Below are positions 26,101 through 33,953 of a stretch of DNA of 64,000 nt, in pieces. The DNA is taken from positions 1,679,001 through 1,743,000 of the forward strand of contig NZ_JMKS01000003.1 in assembly GCF_000685865.1 (NCBI RefSeq), given 5' to 3'. The notes under the pieces are model-generated. The model was given only the letters and a program-made list of their open reading frames with translations, did not search any database and had not been told where the DNA came from. Origin of the DNA: Exiguobacterium antarcticum DSM 14480. Lineage in GTDB: Bacteria > Bacillota > Bacilli > Exiguobacteriales > Exiguobacteriaceae. Both the position numbers and the translations under genes were made by a program. Position 1 is the stretch's first letter; each line of letters starts with the position of its first letter.

Positions 26101-26470
26101 GGAAATTCCTCCTCTATCGTTTCAGCAGTTATGTTCTTAGACTACCTTCTCGTACTCCAAACGAAATTCCTTCTTTTCCCCTGAATCCGTTCACGAAAAA
26201 ACGACTCCGCTTAGAGCAAAGTTGTTTGAGAAGATGCCGTTGGACGTCACGAAAGAACAGACGATCCAATCGAAGTGTTCGGTGACGAGACTACCTACTA
26301 TAATTCCAATTAGTACAGCCGTTTCTGAGCCTGATGGTACATAAAAATCGAAAGCACTTTTTGGGCGGATGACCAAAAGATAAGAACTAGTTAAGAAAAG
26401 AAAAGGGCTCAACTACAGAAAAATCGGGCATACTTTAGTATAGAGAGAAAAAGAGGGAAGTGAGAAGGTA
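26101..26470. other. Intergenic region without supported genes
   Basis: About 370 bases between divergent genes. A short hydrophobic reading frame exists on the minus strand (26191-26412), but it starts with TTG, has no ribosome site and resembles no family I know. No hairpin with a T run and no riboswitch was recognised. It may be decayed sequence plus the promoters of the two flanking genes. Confidence 0.4.
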
Positions 26471-27058
26471 ATGGATGTTATGGCGTTGATTCGGTTGGCG
26501 GGCGGAATTATGTTTACCCCTTTATCGGATGATGTGTTGATGATGGGGCATGTCGCATTACGAATACGAGAAGGCATTCATCCGATTTTGATTTGGTTGA
26601 CAGCATGGCCGGTCTTTTTCATTGCCTTTGCCTGGTTTTATCTGCTGGCCCGTTTTTTCCGTGAGATTCCGATCGTGAAACGTTTGATGAAATCAAAATT
26701 TTTAGAGCAGGCAGAGTCGATTTTGGAGCGCCGTGGTTTATGGGCGATTGGGTTATCGTTCTTTTTACCGGGTGTCCGTCATCCGATTCATTACGTCGCA
26801 GGATTACTGGGTTATCCGTTACCCCGTTATTTAGCGATGACATTCGCTGCGGCAGGTCTCTATACCGGTTTATGGACCTTTTTGATTGTTCGGATCGGAG
26901 AAGCCGTCACATGGTCGGAACTAGGGATATGGTTAAGTGAAAATCCAAGTATGGTACTTGTTATTATGGCGGCTTTATTGGCGATCATCATTTCAGGTGT
27001 CGTGCACGCAAAACGTCGCAATCGCCTTAAAAAAGAAGAGGACTACATCACGGAATAA
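26471..27058 (+). CDS. DedA/SNARE-associated family membrane protein
   Basis: A 195-residue membrane protein of the DedA group, whose members act in membrane-lipid (undecaprenyl phosphate or phospholipid) translocation. The family-like motif FFLPGVRHPIHYVAGLLG is present, with the Arg and Gly-Pro features typical of DedA. The N-terminal re-entrant region and a C-terminal membrane helix followed by a basic tail (KRRNRLKKEED) fit too. ATG 26471 follows GAGGGAAGTGAGAAGGTA. It stands alone before a bidirectional terminator. Substrate unknown. Confidence 0.75.
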   Translation: MDVMALIRLAGGIMFTPLSDDVLMMGHVALRIREGIHPILIWLTAWPVFFIAFAWFYLLARFFREIPIVKRLMKSKFLEQAESILERRGLWAIGLSFFLPGVRHPIHYVAGLLGYPLPRYLAMTFAAAGLYTGLWTFLIVRIGEAVTWSELGIWLSENPSMVLVIMAALLAIIISGVVHAKRRNRLKKEEDYITE

Positions 27059-27108
27059 CTTTATCGGACCCTGGAAAAACACCGTATTCGATCGAGTTAT
27101 TCTATACA

Positions 27109-27152
27109 TAAAAATATCCCTCTCAGAAATGATTTCTGAGGGGGATATTTTT
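27109..27152. terminator. Bidirectional terminator
   Basis: AAAAATATCCC and CTCAGAAA pair with TTTCTGAG and GGGATATTTTT. Shared by the DedA gene and the converging surface-protein gene. Confidence 0.9.
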
Positions 27153-27164
27153 GATAATCCATTC

Positions 27165-28544
27165 TTATGCGTTTTGACGTTTACGTGCAAGCACGATTCC
27201 AGCTGCTCCAAGAGCAAGACCGAAGAGTGCGATTGCGCCTGTAGTCGCTGCACTTGAGTTCGTGTCGCTCATGCCGCCGTTACCTGTGTTCGGCATTGAT
27301 TCTGGTGTACCGTCCATGAACTTCTCTGGTGATTGTTTGACGATTGCTTCACCAAGGTTCGCCCCGACGCCGTACATGTAAGCGTATGACTCACGGAACG
27401 TGTCGACAGATCCCTTGTAGTCGCCTTCGGCATACTGCATGAACGTATCTTGGACGTACGTCTCATGACCAGAAACCGCTTCTTGTGCTGCTTTTGTCGG
27501 AAGGTTTTCTTCCGTCGCTGCACCGAGGAACGCGCCGAAGTCATTTGAGAACATTTTGAGCATCTCTTGTGCGTCACCCATCAATTTTTTGTCATCGTTG
27601 ATCGCTGCTGTGACGAGGTTCGCTTGTGCTTCGATGTGGTTTTTCGTCCAGACTTGCTCGAACTGATCGGCACCCGCTTGACCGTAGACCGATTTCATAG
27701 CTGCTTTGAAGTCTGCTGTGTGCATGTCTTCAGCCCAGTTTGCAGCATCGTAGTCTTTCGCTTGATCGACGCCAGCTGTCATGCTGATGTTCGCAAGAGC
27801 GACGTGCTCCGCTGCGAGACTGTTAAGTGTTGACCGGAGGTCAGCTGCTTTTGTATCGGCTTTCGTGTTGTCGAACTTCTCAGGCATCTGTGTTGTGATC
27901 GCGACTGATAGGGCTTTTGAGATGTCATACATGCGGCTGTAACCTTCACGGAACGTGTTGTACGATCCTTCGTAGTCACCGGCTGCATATTGTTGGAATG
28001 TTTTGTAGACGTCTGCTTCATGGGTACGGAGGACTTCTTCCGCTGCTGCCTTCGGCAACTTACCTTCTGTTGCTGTATCTAAGAAACTTGAAAGATCTTG
28101 GACGAACTCTTCCGTCTCTGCTTTTGATGCGTTGATGCCGTCTTGGTCGTCTGCTTTGACCGCCTTGACGAGATCCGTCGTGTATTTGTTATGGTCGACG
28201 AAGATTTTCTCGAACTGTTTCGCGCCTTCTTCACCGTAGACCGATGCGATCGCAGGTGTCATGTCGAGGGCGTTCTGTTTGAGTGCTGCTTCATAATACT
28301 TAGCATCTTTTGATCCGTCATATTGTTTTTTCATGTCCATGACGGCGAGCACGAAGTGCTCAGAAAGTAACTGATCAAGTGTTGCACGCAGGTCAGCGGC
28401 TTTCGTGTTGACCGTGACGTTTTTCGCGTTGTCCTCATGCATCATCTTGTCATCTGACGAACCGCCGGAAGCGAATGCTGCCGTTCCTGGTAATACGAGT
28501 GCTGCTGCCATGGCTGTTGCTGCGAATTTTTTAGTATGTTTCAT
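27165..28544 (-). CDS. Sortase-type surface protein with two His-bearing four-helix repeats (A)
   Basis: A 459-residue secreted protein: signal peptide (residues 1-26, ending AAFA), two repeats of about 190 residues each, and a C-terminal MPNTG motif, hydrophobic helix and RKRQNA tail typical of cell-wall sorting. Each repeat is helical, starts near AADLR(A/S)TL, and carries single His residues at matching places: SEHFVLAV, VDHNKYTT and RTHEADVY in repeat 1; AEHVALAN, KNHIEAQ and SGHETYVQ in repeat 2. The fourth position, His-Met-Tyr in the paralog at 30890, is Arg-Met-Tyr and Tyr-Met-Tyr here. Similar proteins are sometimes labelled copper amine oxidase, but no oxidase domain is visible. A metal-binding surface role is inferred from the His pattern and the neighbouring copper genes. 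Confidence 0.7.
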   Translation of the reverse strand: MKHTKKFAATAMAAALVLPGTAAFASGGSSDDKMMHEDNAKNVTVNTKAADLRATLDQLLSEHFVLAVMDMKKQYDGSKDAKYYEAALKQNALDMTPAIASVYGEEGAKQFEKIFVDHNKYTTDLVKAVKADDQDGINASKAETEEFVQDLSSFLDTATEGKLPKAAAEEVLRTHEADVYKTFQQYAAGDYEGSYNTFREGYSRMYDISKALSVAITTQMPEKFDNTKADTKAADLRSTLNSLAAEHVALANISMTAGVDQAKDYDAANWAEDMHTADFKAAMKSVYGQAGADQFEQVWTKNHIEAQANLVTAAINDDKKLMGDAQEMLKMFSNDFGAFLGAATEENLPTKAAQEAVSGHETYVQDTFMQYAEGDYKGSVDTFRESYAYMYGVGANLGEAIVKQSPEKFMDGTPESMPNTGNGGMSDTNSSAATTGAIALFGLALGAAGIVLARKRQNA

Positions 28545-28900
28545 CTTGATATCATCCTCTCAAATTTGGGTGCATCTAACATGTATTTGGTAGTTGTTGT
28601 CTGTATCGTTCTGAACAGCATACGCCCCCGGATTCTAATTGGATTTAAAAAAGCTTAAAAAATATGAAATAATTCCAAAATCATTGAGGCGACTTGTAGG
28701 GGAAATAAGTATTTTCCTATATAAGAGTGAAAAAACGATGTGGATTTTACTGGTGAAGTTACTTAATTAATACGTAGACATATCACCGGATTGGCAAAAA
28801 ATCGCCACAGTACGAAGAATTTACAGATCTTGAAACCGCTTATACTTAATTGGTGTTCACGAGGCGGACATATTTTTGGGGGACAAAAAGGGGGGATACG
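28545..28900. other. Divergent regulatory region of the copper-type cluster
   Basis: About 355 bases, AT-rich, between divergent surface protein A and PepSY genes. TTTACA and TATACT (15-base spacing, near 28820-28850) could be the PepSY promoter. GGGGAAATA pairs with TATTTTCC near 28700, a possible operator or hairpin; TATTTTCC also occurs upstream of surface protein B. No riboswitch class was recognised. Confidence 0.35.
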
Positions 28901-30274
28901 ATGACAGAACGGAATCAAACTTCGAAAAAACAACGGAGTTGGTACCAGTCGATGTGGCGGTGGCATTTCTATGCAGGCATTATTTTTGCACCCATTTTTA
29001 TCATACTTGCCGTCACGGGATCGATTTACTTATTTAAACCGCAAATTGAAGACAGATTGTACAGTGAGATGGTCTTTACCGAAGAGTCCGGAGAACGGGT
29101 TTCTTTAGAAAAACAAGTTCAGGCAGTCAACAAGAAGTATCCGGAAGCGACGGTCTCATCCATCGGACAATTCGAAGAAGCCGATCGAACGACGCGGATG
29201 GGCGCGATGTTCGGAGAAGAAGCCGGATTTGTTTATGTCGACCCGTATACGGCAGAAGTGACAGGACAACGGCTCGGTGAGGGTCCGCTTGGATTCATCA
29301 AGACAATCCATGGGGAATTATTTGCCGGTAAAGTCGGGAACCTGCTCGTCGAACTTGCGGCAAGCTGGGCGATCATTCTATTGATTACCGGGTCCTATCT
29401 CTTTTGGCCGCGTGGTGAACGGGGAAGTTTCAAACGGGTATTGTTCCCGTCCTTTCAAAAGAAAGACGGGGCACGGAACTTTTGGAAAGGACTCCATGGT
29501 TCAGTCGCGATCTGGTCGACGCTTGGACTTGTTCTGATCATTGCTTCCGGACTTGCGTGGTCCGGTGTCGCAGGAGAGTGGATCAATACAATCGCGACGA
29601 AAACGAATTCCAACTTCCCGCAATACGCGTATGGACTGGATGAGACATTGACGTCGCAAGTGGTCACGAAAGACATCGCGGCGGATATTCCGTGGGCGAC
29701 ACAAAATGATGTCGTTCCAACTTCCGGTCCGGCGAAACCGATTCCGATGACCGTGTCAGAAGTGGACCGGGCAGCGACACAACGCGGCATCGTCAAGCCC
29801 TATCAAATCACACTCCCGCAAGGCGAACGGGGTGTCTACACGATCTCCTCCTTACATAGTAATCCGGTGCAGGAGAAGACGATGCATTTTGATCAATATT
29901 CGGGTACGATTCTCTCGAGCGTGGCGTTTTCCGATTATGGATTGCTCGCGAAGATGATTTCGATGGGGATTGGTTTTCACGAAGGAAAACTGTTTGGCTT
30001 GTTGAATCAACTCGTTGGACTGGCGCTTTGTCTCGGTTTGATTTTCATCGTCATCAGCTCAAGTGTCTTATGGTGGAAACGCCGTAACGGAGCTGGAAAA
30101 TTAACCGCACCGAAACGGGCCGTCGACCGACGTGTTCAAAAAATCGTTGCCGGTTTGATTTTATGGATTAGTCTGACGATGCCGCTGGCCGCTCTATCGG
30201 TCGTCACTATCATCGTGCTCGACTTCTTAATTTTTAATCGACGCCGTCATGACAAGGAGGAGCTTGCAGCATGA
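28901..30274 (+). CDS. PepSY-associated TM (iron/copper reductase-like) protein
   Basis: A 457-residue membrane protein of the PepSY-TM family. The pattern is WYQSMWRWHFYAGIIFAPIF at the first helix, PepSY-like extracellular sections, IKTIHGELFAGKVGNLLVEL before the second helix, and GLHGSVAIWSTLGLVLIIASG before the third, with His residues in membrane helices that could bind heme. Family members include FhuF/PiuB-like proteins tied to iron and copper uptake. ATG 28901 was chosen because AAGGGGGG precedes it. It overlaps the next lipoprotein gene by four bases. The neighbours CopC/CopD suggest copper handling. Confidence 0.78.
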   Translation: MTERNQTSKKQRSWYQSMWRWHFYAGIIFAPIFIILAVTGSIYLFKPQIEDRLYSEMVFTEESGERVSLEKQVQAVNKKYPEATVSSIGQFEEADRTTRMGAMFGEEAGFVYVDPYTAEVTGQRLGEGPLGFIKTIHGELFAGKVGNLLVELAASWAIILLITGSYLFWPRGERGSFKRVLFPSFQKKDGARNFWKGLHGSVAIWSTLGLVLIIASGLAWSGVAGEWINTIATKTNSNFPQYAYGLDETLTSQVVTKDIAADIPWATQNDVVPTSGPAKPIPMTVSEVDRAATQRGIVKPYQITLPQGERGVYTISSLHSNPVQEKTMHFDQYSGTILSSVAFSDYGLLAKMISMGIGFHEGKLFGLLNQLVGLALCLGLIFIVISSSVLWWKRRNGAGKLTAPKRAVDRRVQKIVAGLILWISLTMPLAALSVVTIIVLDFLIFNRRRHDKEELAA

Positions 30275-30717
30275 AACGACTGTTTATGACGAGTATAGTA
30301 GTAAGTAGCGTTGTTTTACTTGCCGGTTGCCAGTTTGAAACAAAAGCAGCACCGCCGATGATGAAGGTCGGACTTTATGCGCCAGAGAAAATTGCAGCCG
30401 ATACGCGCACGACGGTCGCTGTTGAAATTGAAAATCCGCAGGACATTGAGATCGTCCACGTGCAAGTCACACCAATTGGAAGTGACGATACGGAGACGTT
30501 CGAAGCAGAAAACAAAGACGGTCATTATGTAAGTAGTATTCCGTTCAAAAAAGCAGGCGTGTATGTCGTCAACGGGATGGTCCATGTCGGTGATCAGCTG
30601 TATACACCCAAATCACTGATTCAAGTCGGTGACGTCTCAGAAGCAGAACTGGAACAAGCACAAGCGACCTATCACTCACAAGCACCAGCCACATCTAGCG
30701 GTCAGCATCATCATTGA
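30271..30717 (+). CDS. FixH/YtkA-like lipoprotein
   Basis: A 148-residue lipoprotein: signal peptide with lipobox LLAGC (Cys20), then a single beta-sandwich domain resembling YtkA/FixH (RTTVAVEIENPQDIEIVHV, KKAGVYVVNGMVHVGDQLYT), ending in GQHHH. The Met-Met-Lys start and terminal His cluster could bind copper. It is translationally coupled to the PepSY protein gene (four-base overlap) and followed by a terminator. Role as an extracytoplasmic copper partner of the PepSY protein is inferred. Confidence 0.72.
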   Translation: MKRLFMTSIVVSSVVLLAGCQFETKAAPPMMKVGLYAPEKIAADTRTTVAVEIENPQDIEIVHVQVTPIGSDDTETFEAENKDGHYVSSIPFKKAGVYVVNGMVHVGDQLYTPKSLIQVGDVSEAELEQAQATYHSQAPATSSGQHHH

Positions 30718-30721
30718 TCTC

Positions 30722-30762
30722 AAAACGCCTCTTCCTGACATTCGTCGGCAAGAGGCGTTTTT
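30722..30762 (+). terminator. Intrinsic terminator
   Basis: AAAACGCCTCTT pairs with AAGAGGCGTTTT, followed by further T bases. Confidence 0.9.
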
Positions 30763-30777
30763 GGGAAGGATTGAAAG

Positions 30778-30800
30778 AATATTTTCCTTGGAAAAATATT
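30778..30800. promoter_or_regulatory. Palindrome upstream of surface protein B
   Basis: AATATTTTCC-TT-GGAAAAATATT is an almost perfect inverted repeat about 90 bases before the gene. It may be an operator; its half-site TATTTTCC also appears near 28700. Confidence 0.45.
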
Positions 30801-30889
30801 TATGAGAAAAAATGTGAAAAAGTAAAACTATTTGTGAACTGCTTACGTTATCTCTGTGTAGTCCAAAAAAACAAAGGGGTGTTTACAAG

Positions 30890-32263
30890 ATGAAGATGAA
30901 AAAGTCGTATCTCGCCGTTCCACTCAGTGCCGCATTATTGATTCCAGCAGCAGGTGTCAGTGCCCATGGTCATGAAGATCATAGTAAGATGTCCCACAGT
31001 TCGGGTAAGGTCTCCCTCGATGTTTCGTCACCCGCGTCGGATTTGCGAGCGACGCTTGATCAGCTTTTATCTGAACACGCGTATTTAGCAGTCGTCACGA
31101 TGCAAAAAGGAATTGACGGAAAAGAAGACTTCGAACAAGCAGCGGGTGCCTTGAATCAGAATACGGATGAACTGTCGGCCGCTGTCGGATCTGTCTACGG
31201 AGATGAGGCAGGCGAAGCGTTCAAGGAAATCTGGTCGAGCCACATCGGTTACTTCGTCGATTATGTCAAAGCGACGGGTGCCAAAGATGAAGAAGCGAAA
31301 CAAAAAGCCTTAAAAGAACTTGACGAATACCGCGTCGAACAAGCGGCGTTCCTCGACAAGGCGACAGAAGGTCGTCTGAAGGCAGCGGACTTAGAAGGTG
31401 GATTGAAAGTCCATATCACACAACTGCTGACATCGTTTGACAGCTATGTCGCGGGCGACTATGACGCCACGTACAGCAATCTGCGTATCGCCATCGAGCA
31501 TATGTATATGGTGGGTGAAGGGTTGTCCGGTGCCATCGTCGATCAATACCCGGATAAATTCAAAAATACGAAAGTCGATACACCGGCAGCTGATCTTCGT
31601 GCCGGATTAAACCGAAACTTCTCGGAACACGCAGCGCTTGCGATTCTGACGATGCAAAAAGGGATTGACGGAGCAAAAGACTTCGACGCAGCAGCAGGAG
31701 CACTTGGTGAGAACACAGATGACCTGACAGCATCGATCGGCTCTGTCTACGGCAGCGAAGCGGCACAAGAGTTCAAGAAAATTTGGTCGAGCCACATCGG
31801 TTACTTCGTCGATTATGTCAAAGCGACTGGCGCGAAAGACGAAGAAGCTCGTGACATGGCCGTTCAAGAACTGGATGAATACCGCGTCGAACAAGCCGCC
31901 TTCCTCGATGCTGCAACGGAAGGTCGCATGAAGTCGAAAGACTTGGAAGAAGGACTCAAGGTCCACGTCGATCAACTGTTACTGGCCTTCAATAGCTACA
32001 ATGAAAAAGACTACGATAAAACGTACCCGGCGATCCGTGAAGCTTACGGTCACATGTACGGAGTCGGAGAAGGGACAGCGACAGCCATCGTCGATCAGTT
32101 CCCGGATAAATTCAAAGGCAGCCCGGCCGGAATGCCGAACACAGGTCTTGGTGGAGCAGCTGAAGCACAATCGTCAGCGGGTATCCTCTGGTCACTACTC
32201 GGAATCGCAGCCGCTTCGATCCTTGGATTCTTCGGACTTCGCGGTCGTCGCTCACAACACTAA
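30890..32263 (+). CDS. Sortase-type surface protein with two His-bearing four-helix repeats (B)
   Basis: A 457-residue paralog of the protein at 27165. Signal peptide (residues 1-25), then HGHEDHSKMSH, a His/Met-rich metal-binding-type start. Two tandem repeats follow, each with four helices and one His per helix: SEHAYLAV, SSHIGYFVDY, KVHITQLL and EHMYMVGEG in repeat 1; SEHAALAI, SSHIGYFVDY, KVHVDQLL and GHMYGVGEG in repeat 2. The C-terminus has GMPNTG, a hydrophobic helix and RGRRSQH, a cell-wall sorting signal. The full His set suggests a metal site inside each bundle. The flanking PepSY, CopC and CopD genes point to copper. ATG 30890 follows AAAGGGGTG. Confidence 0.72.
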   Translation: MKMKKSYLAVPLSAALLIPAAGVSAHGHEDHSKMSHSSGKVSLDVSSPASDLRATLDQLLSEHAYLAVVTMQKGIDGKEDFEQAAGALNQNTDELSAAVGSVYGDEAGEAFKEIWSSHIGYFVDYVKATGAKDEEAKQKALKELDEYRVEQAAFLDKATEGRLKAADLEGGLKVHITQLLTSFDSYVAGDYDATYSNLRIAIEHMYMVGEGLSGAIVDQYPDKFKNTKVDTPAADLRAGLNRNFSEHAALAILTMQKGIDGAKDFDAAAGALGENTDDLTASIGSVYGSEAAQEFKKIWSSHIGYFVDYVKATGAKDEEARDMAVQELDEYRVEQAAFLDAATEGRMKSKDLEEGLKVHVDQLLLAFNSYNEKDYDKTYPAIREAYGHMYGVGEGTATAIVDQFPDKFKGSPAGMPNTGLGGAAEAQSSAGILWSLLGIAAASILGFFGLRGRRSQH

Positions 32264-32275
32264 TCGGACAACCGA

Positions 32276-32301
32276 ACCCGCTGGAAACAGCGGGTCTTTT
32301 T
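32276..32301 (+). terminator. Intrinsic terminator
   Basis: ACCCGCTG pairs with CAGCGGGT over GAAA, followed by CTTTTT. Confidence 0.85.
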
Positions 32302-32335
32302 CTACACATTTTTCTGAAATCAGGAGGAGTTTACG

Positions 32336-32893
32336 ATGAAGATAAAATGGTTTGTGCTGTTTATTCTGGTCTTATTCGTCTTTCAGCCGTTTTCGGTCTC
32401 GGCTCACACAAGTCTAAAGAATTCAAATCCCGAAGAGGGTGCCGTCTTAAAAGAAAACCTGGAACGGATCCGCCTGACGTTTGATACGCCGATCGAAAAA
32501 ACAAGTACGTTGGAGCTGAAGACGGCTCAAGGTCAGACGGTTGAGCTCGAAAAGCCGTTGATCATCGGCAACGAATTGAGTGCTGTGTTGAAACAGGAAC
32601 TAGAAACTGGCACATATCGGATTGGCTGGAAATTGATTTCAGAAGACGGTCACCCGGTCGAAGGGACGATTCGTTTTGAAACAAGGTTAGATGAAGCCGT
32701 GGCAAGCTCAGTTGAACCAACCGAACAACAAACGGCGACGATGGAAGCAGAACAAGCGAGTGTCGTCCCGACAGAATCGACGGAACCCGTTCAAACCGGT
32801 CTTGTCCCGACCGTCTTACCGTGGATGGTCGCAGTCCTCGTCTTAGGAATCATCGTGATCGGTCTGTTGCTCCGCCGTCAAAAACGGTCATGA
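32336..32893 (+). CDS. copC: Copper-binding protein CopC
   Basis: A 185-residue extracytoplasmic copper-binding protein. After the signal peptide (cleavage after VSA) the mature chain would start with His (HTSLKNSNPEEG), the N-terminal Cu(II) ligand of CopC proteins. The other ligands are in ISEDGHPVEGTIRF. A Thr/Glu-rich linker and one C-terminal membrane helix with a basic tail anchor it. ATG 32336 follows CAGGAGGAG. It overlaps copD by four bases, so CopC likely hands copper to CopD for import, as in Bacillus YcnJ where both are fused. Confidence 0.88.
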   Translation: MKIKWFVLFILVLFVFQPFSVSAHTSLKNSNPEEGAVLKENLERIRLTFDTPIEKTSTLELKTAQGQTVELEKPLIIGNELSAVLKQELETGTYRIGWKLISEDGHPVEGTIRFETRLDEAVASSVEPTEQQTATMEAEQASVVPTESTEPVQTGLVPTVLPWMVAVLVLGIIVIGLLLRRQKRS

Positions 32894-33909
32894 GTGGGCT
32901 CGTCAGTGAACTGCTCATCTATTTAGGCGGGGCACTTTGGGCGGGACGGTTGGTACTCCTGTTTGTGACAGACGATAAAAAACCAACACTCGGTGTGTTG
33001 GACGGTGTGGCGTGTGTAGCACTGATCAGCATCGTGACAGGAGCCGGCTTCCCGCTGTGGCGTGTCTTTTCCTATTTTCATCATGAACTGGAGCTGTCGA
33101 TCCGTGAAGCGATACGGGCGAGTCTATTTGAGGTAAGGATCGGTCAGTATTTTTTGATGGTGTATTTTTCAGCACTGATGGCAATCATCATCGTGTTCAT
33201 GAAACGAATCTTGCTCATCAAACGGTGGTTACTGCTTGGTGTGACAGTCCCGCTGTTTCTTGGAATTTCCGGAACCAGTCACGCCGCGGCGAAGCATGGC
33301 TTGTTGGGGCTTATATTACAGACCAGCCATTTTAGCCTGATGGCGTTTTGGGTTGGCATCGTGTTCGTCATCGGTTGGTGTGCACGGGATGCCAATCGCT
33401 GGTCGTCGTTTTTACGGTGGTTCAGTCCGTTCGCCCAACTGACGTTTTTAGGTGTCATCGTGACCGGATTTTTCCTGATGCGTCAAAGTGTTCCGTTAAG
33501 CGAGTATCGCAATGCGTGGAACGTCCCGTATGGGCAGGCATTATTATGGAAACACTTATTACTGATTCCCGTGCTTGGTTATGCGTTCATCAACGGGACA
33601 CTCGTCAAACGGCGGTTGCAGAAGGAACCGGACTTTGATCCGCGGCGCGGTCTACGTTTTGAGAGTCTGATCCTCTGTTGTGTGTTTCTTGCGACAGCAG
33701 CACTCAGTAATCTGGAGCCACCGGATTTACAAACCCTTGGAGAGGTCACGCCGATTCTTTGGTCGAACATCGTCCTCCTCTTAACAGGTGGTGGCAGTAT
33801 CGGATTGTTGCTGTTGACCTATCAAAAGCGCCTGCCGTTCCTGCTCAGCAGTCTGTTCTGTCTGCTTGGTGTCAGTTTGCTATATATCGGACTCGTCTAT
33901 ACGCTCTAA
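32890..33909 (+). CDS. copD: Copper transport protein CopD
   Basis: A 339-residue membrane protein of the CopD family with about eight to nine helices. Conserved His-bearing stretches are ISGTSHAAAKHG, LQTSHFSLMAFWVG and YGQALLWKHLLLIPVLG. The start ATG 32890 overlaps the copC stop (ATGA); an in-frame start further upstream lies inside copC and has no ribosome site. Together with CopC it probably imports copper. It is the last gene of the cluster and converges on the acyltransferase gene. Confidence 0.87.
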   Translation: MSGLVSELLIYLGGALWAGRLVLLFVTDDKKPTLGVLDGVACVALISIVTGAGFPLWRVFSYFHHELELSIREAIRASLFEVRIGQYFLMVYFSALMAIIIVFMKRILLIKRWLLLGVTVPLFLGISGTSHAAAKHGLLGLILQTSHFSLMAFWVGIVFVIGWCARDANRWSSFLRWFSPFAQLTFLGVIVTGFFLMRQSVPLSEYRNAWNVPYGQALLWKHLLLIPVLGYAFINGTLVKRRLQKEPDFDPRRGLRFESLILCCVFLATAALSNLEPPDLQTLGEVTPILWSNIVLLLTGGGSIGLLLLTYQKRLPFLLSSLFCLLGVSLLYIGLVYTL

Positions 33910-33947
33910 AACAGCCACCTTCTCGACAAACGGAGAATGGTGGCTGT
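33906..33947 (-). terminator. Terminator of the acyltransferase gene
   Basis: ACAGCCACC pairs with GGTGGCTGT, with inner TTCTC/GAGAA. A TTTT tract follows on the minus strand only, so it suits the minus-strand gene best, though it may also stop copD transcription. Confidence 0.75.
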
Positions 33948-33953
33948 GCTGCG

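Noticed and set aside
26191-26412. Possible 73-codon hydrophobic gene on the minus strand
   Set aside because: TTG start with no ribosome site, no family resemblance, and it lies in an otherwise empty intergenic stretch.
27165-32263. Copper amine oxidase assignment for the two surface proteins
   Set aside because: No amine oxidase catalytic domain or topaquinone motif is present; the chains are helical His-bearing repeats.
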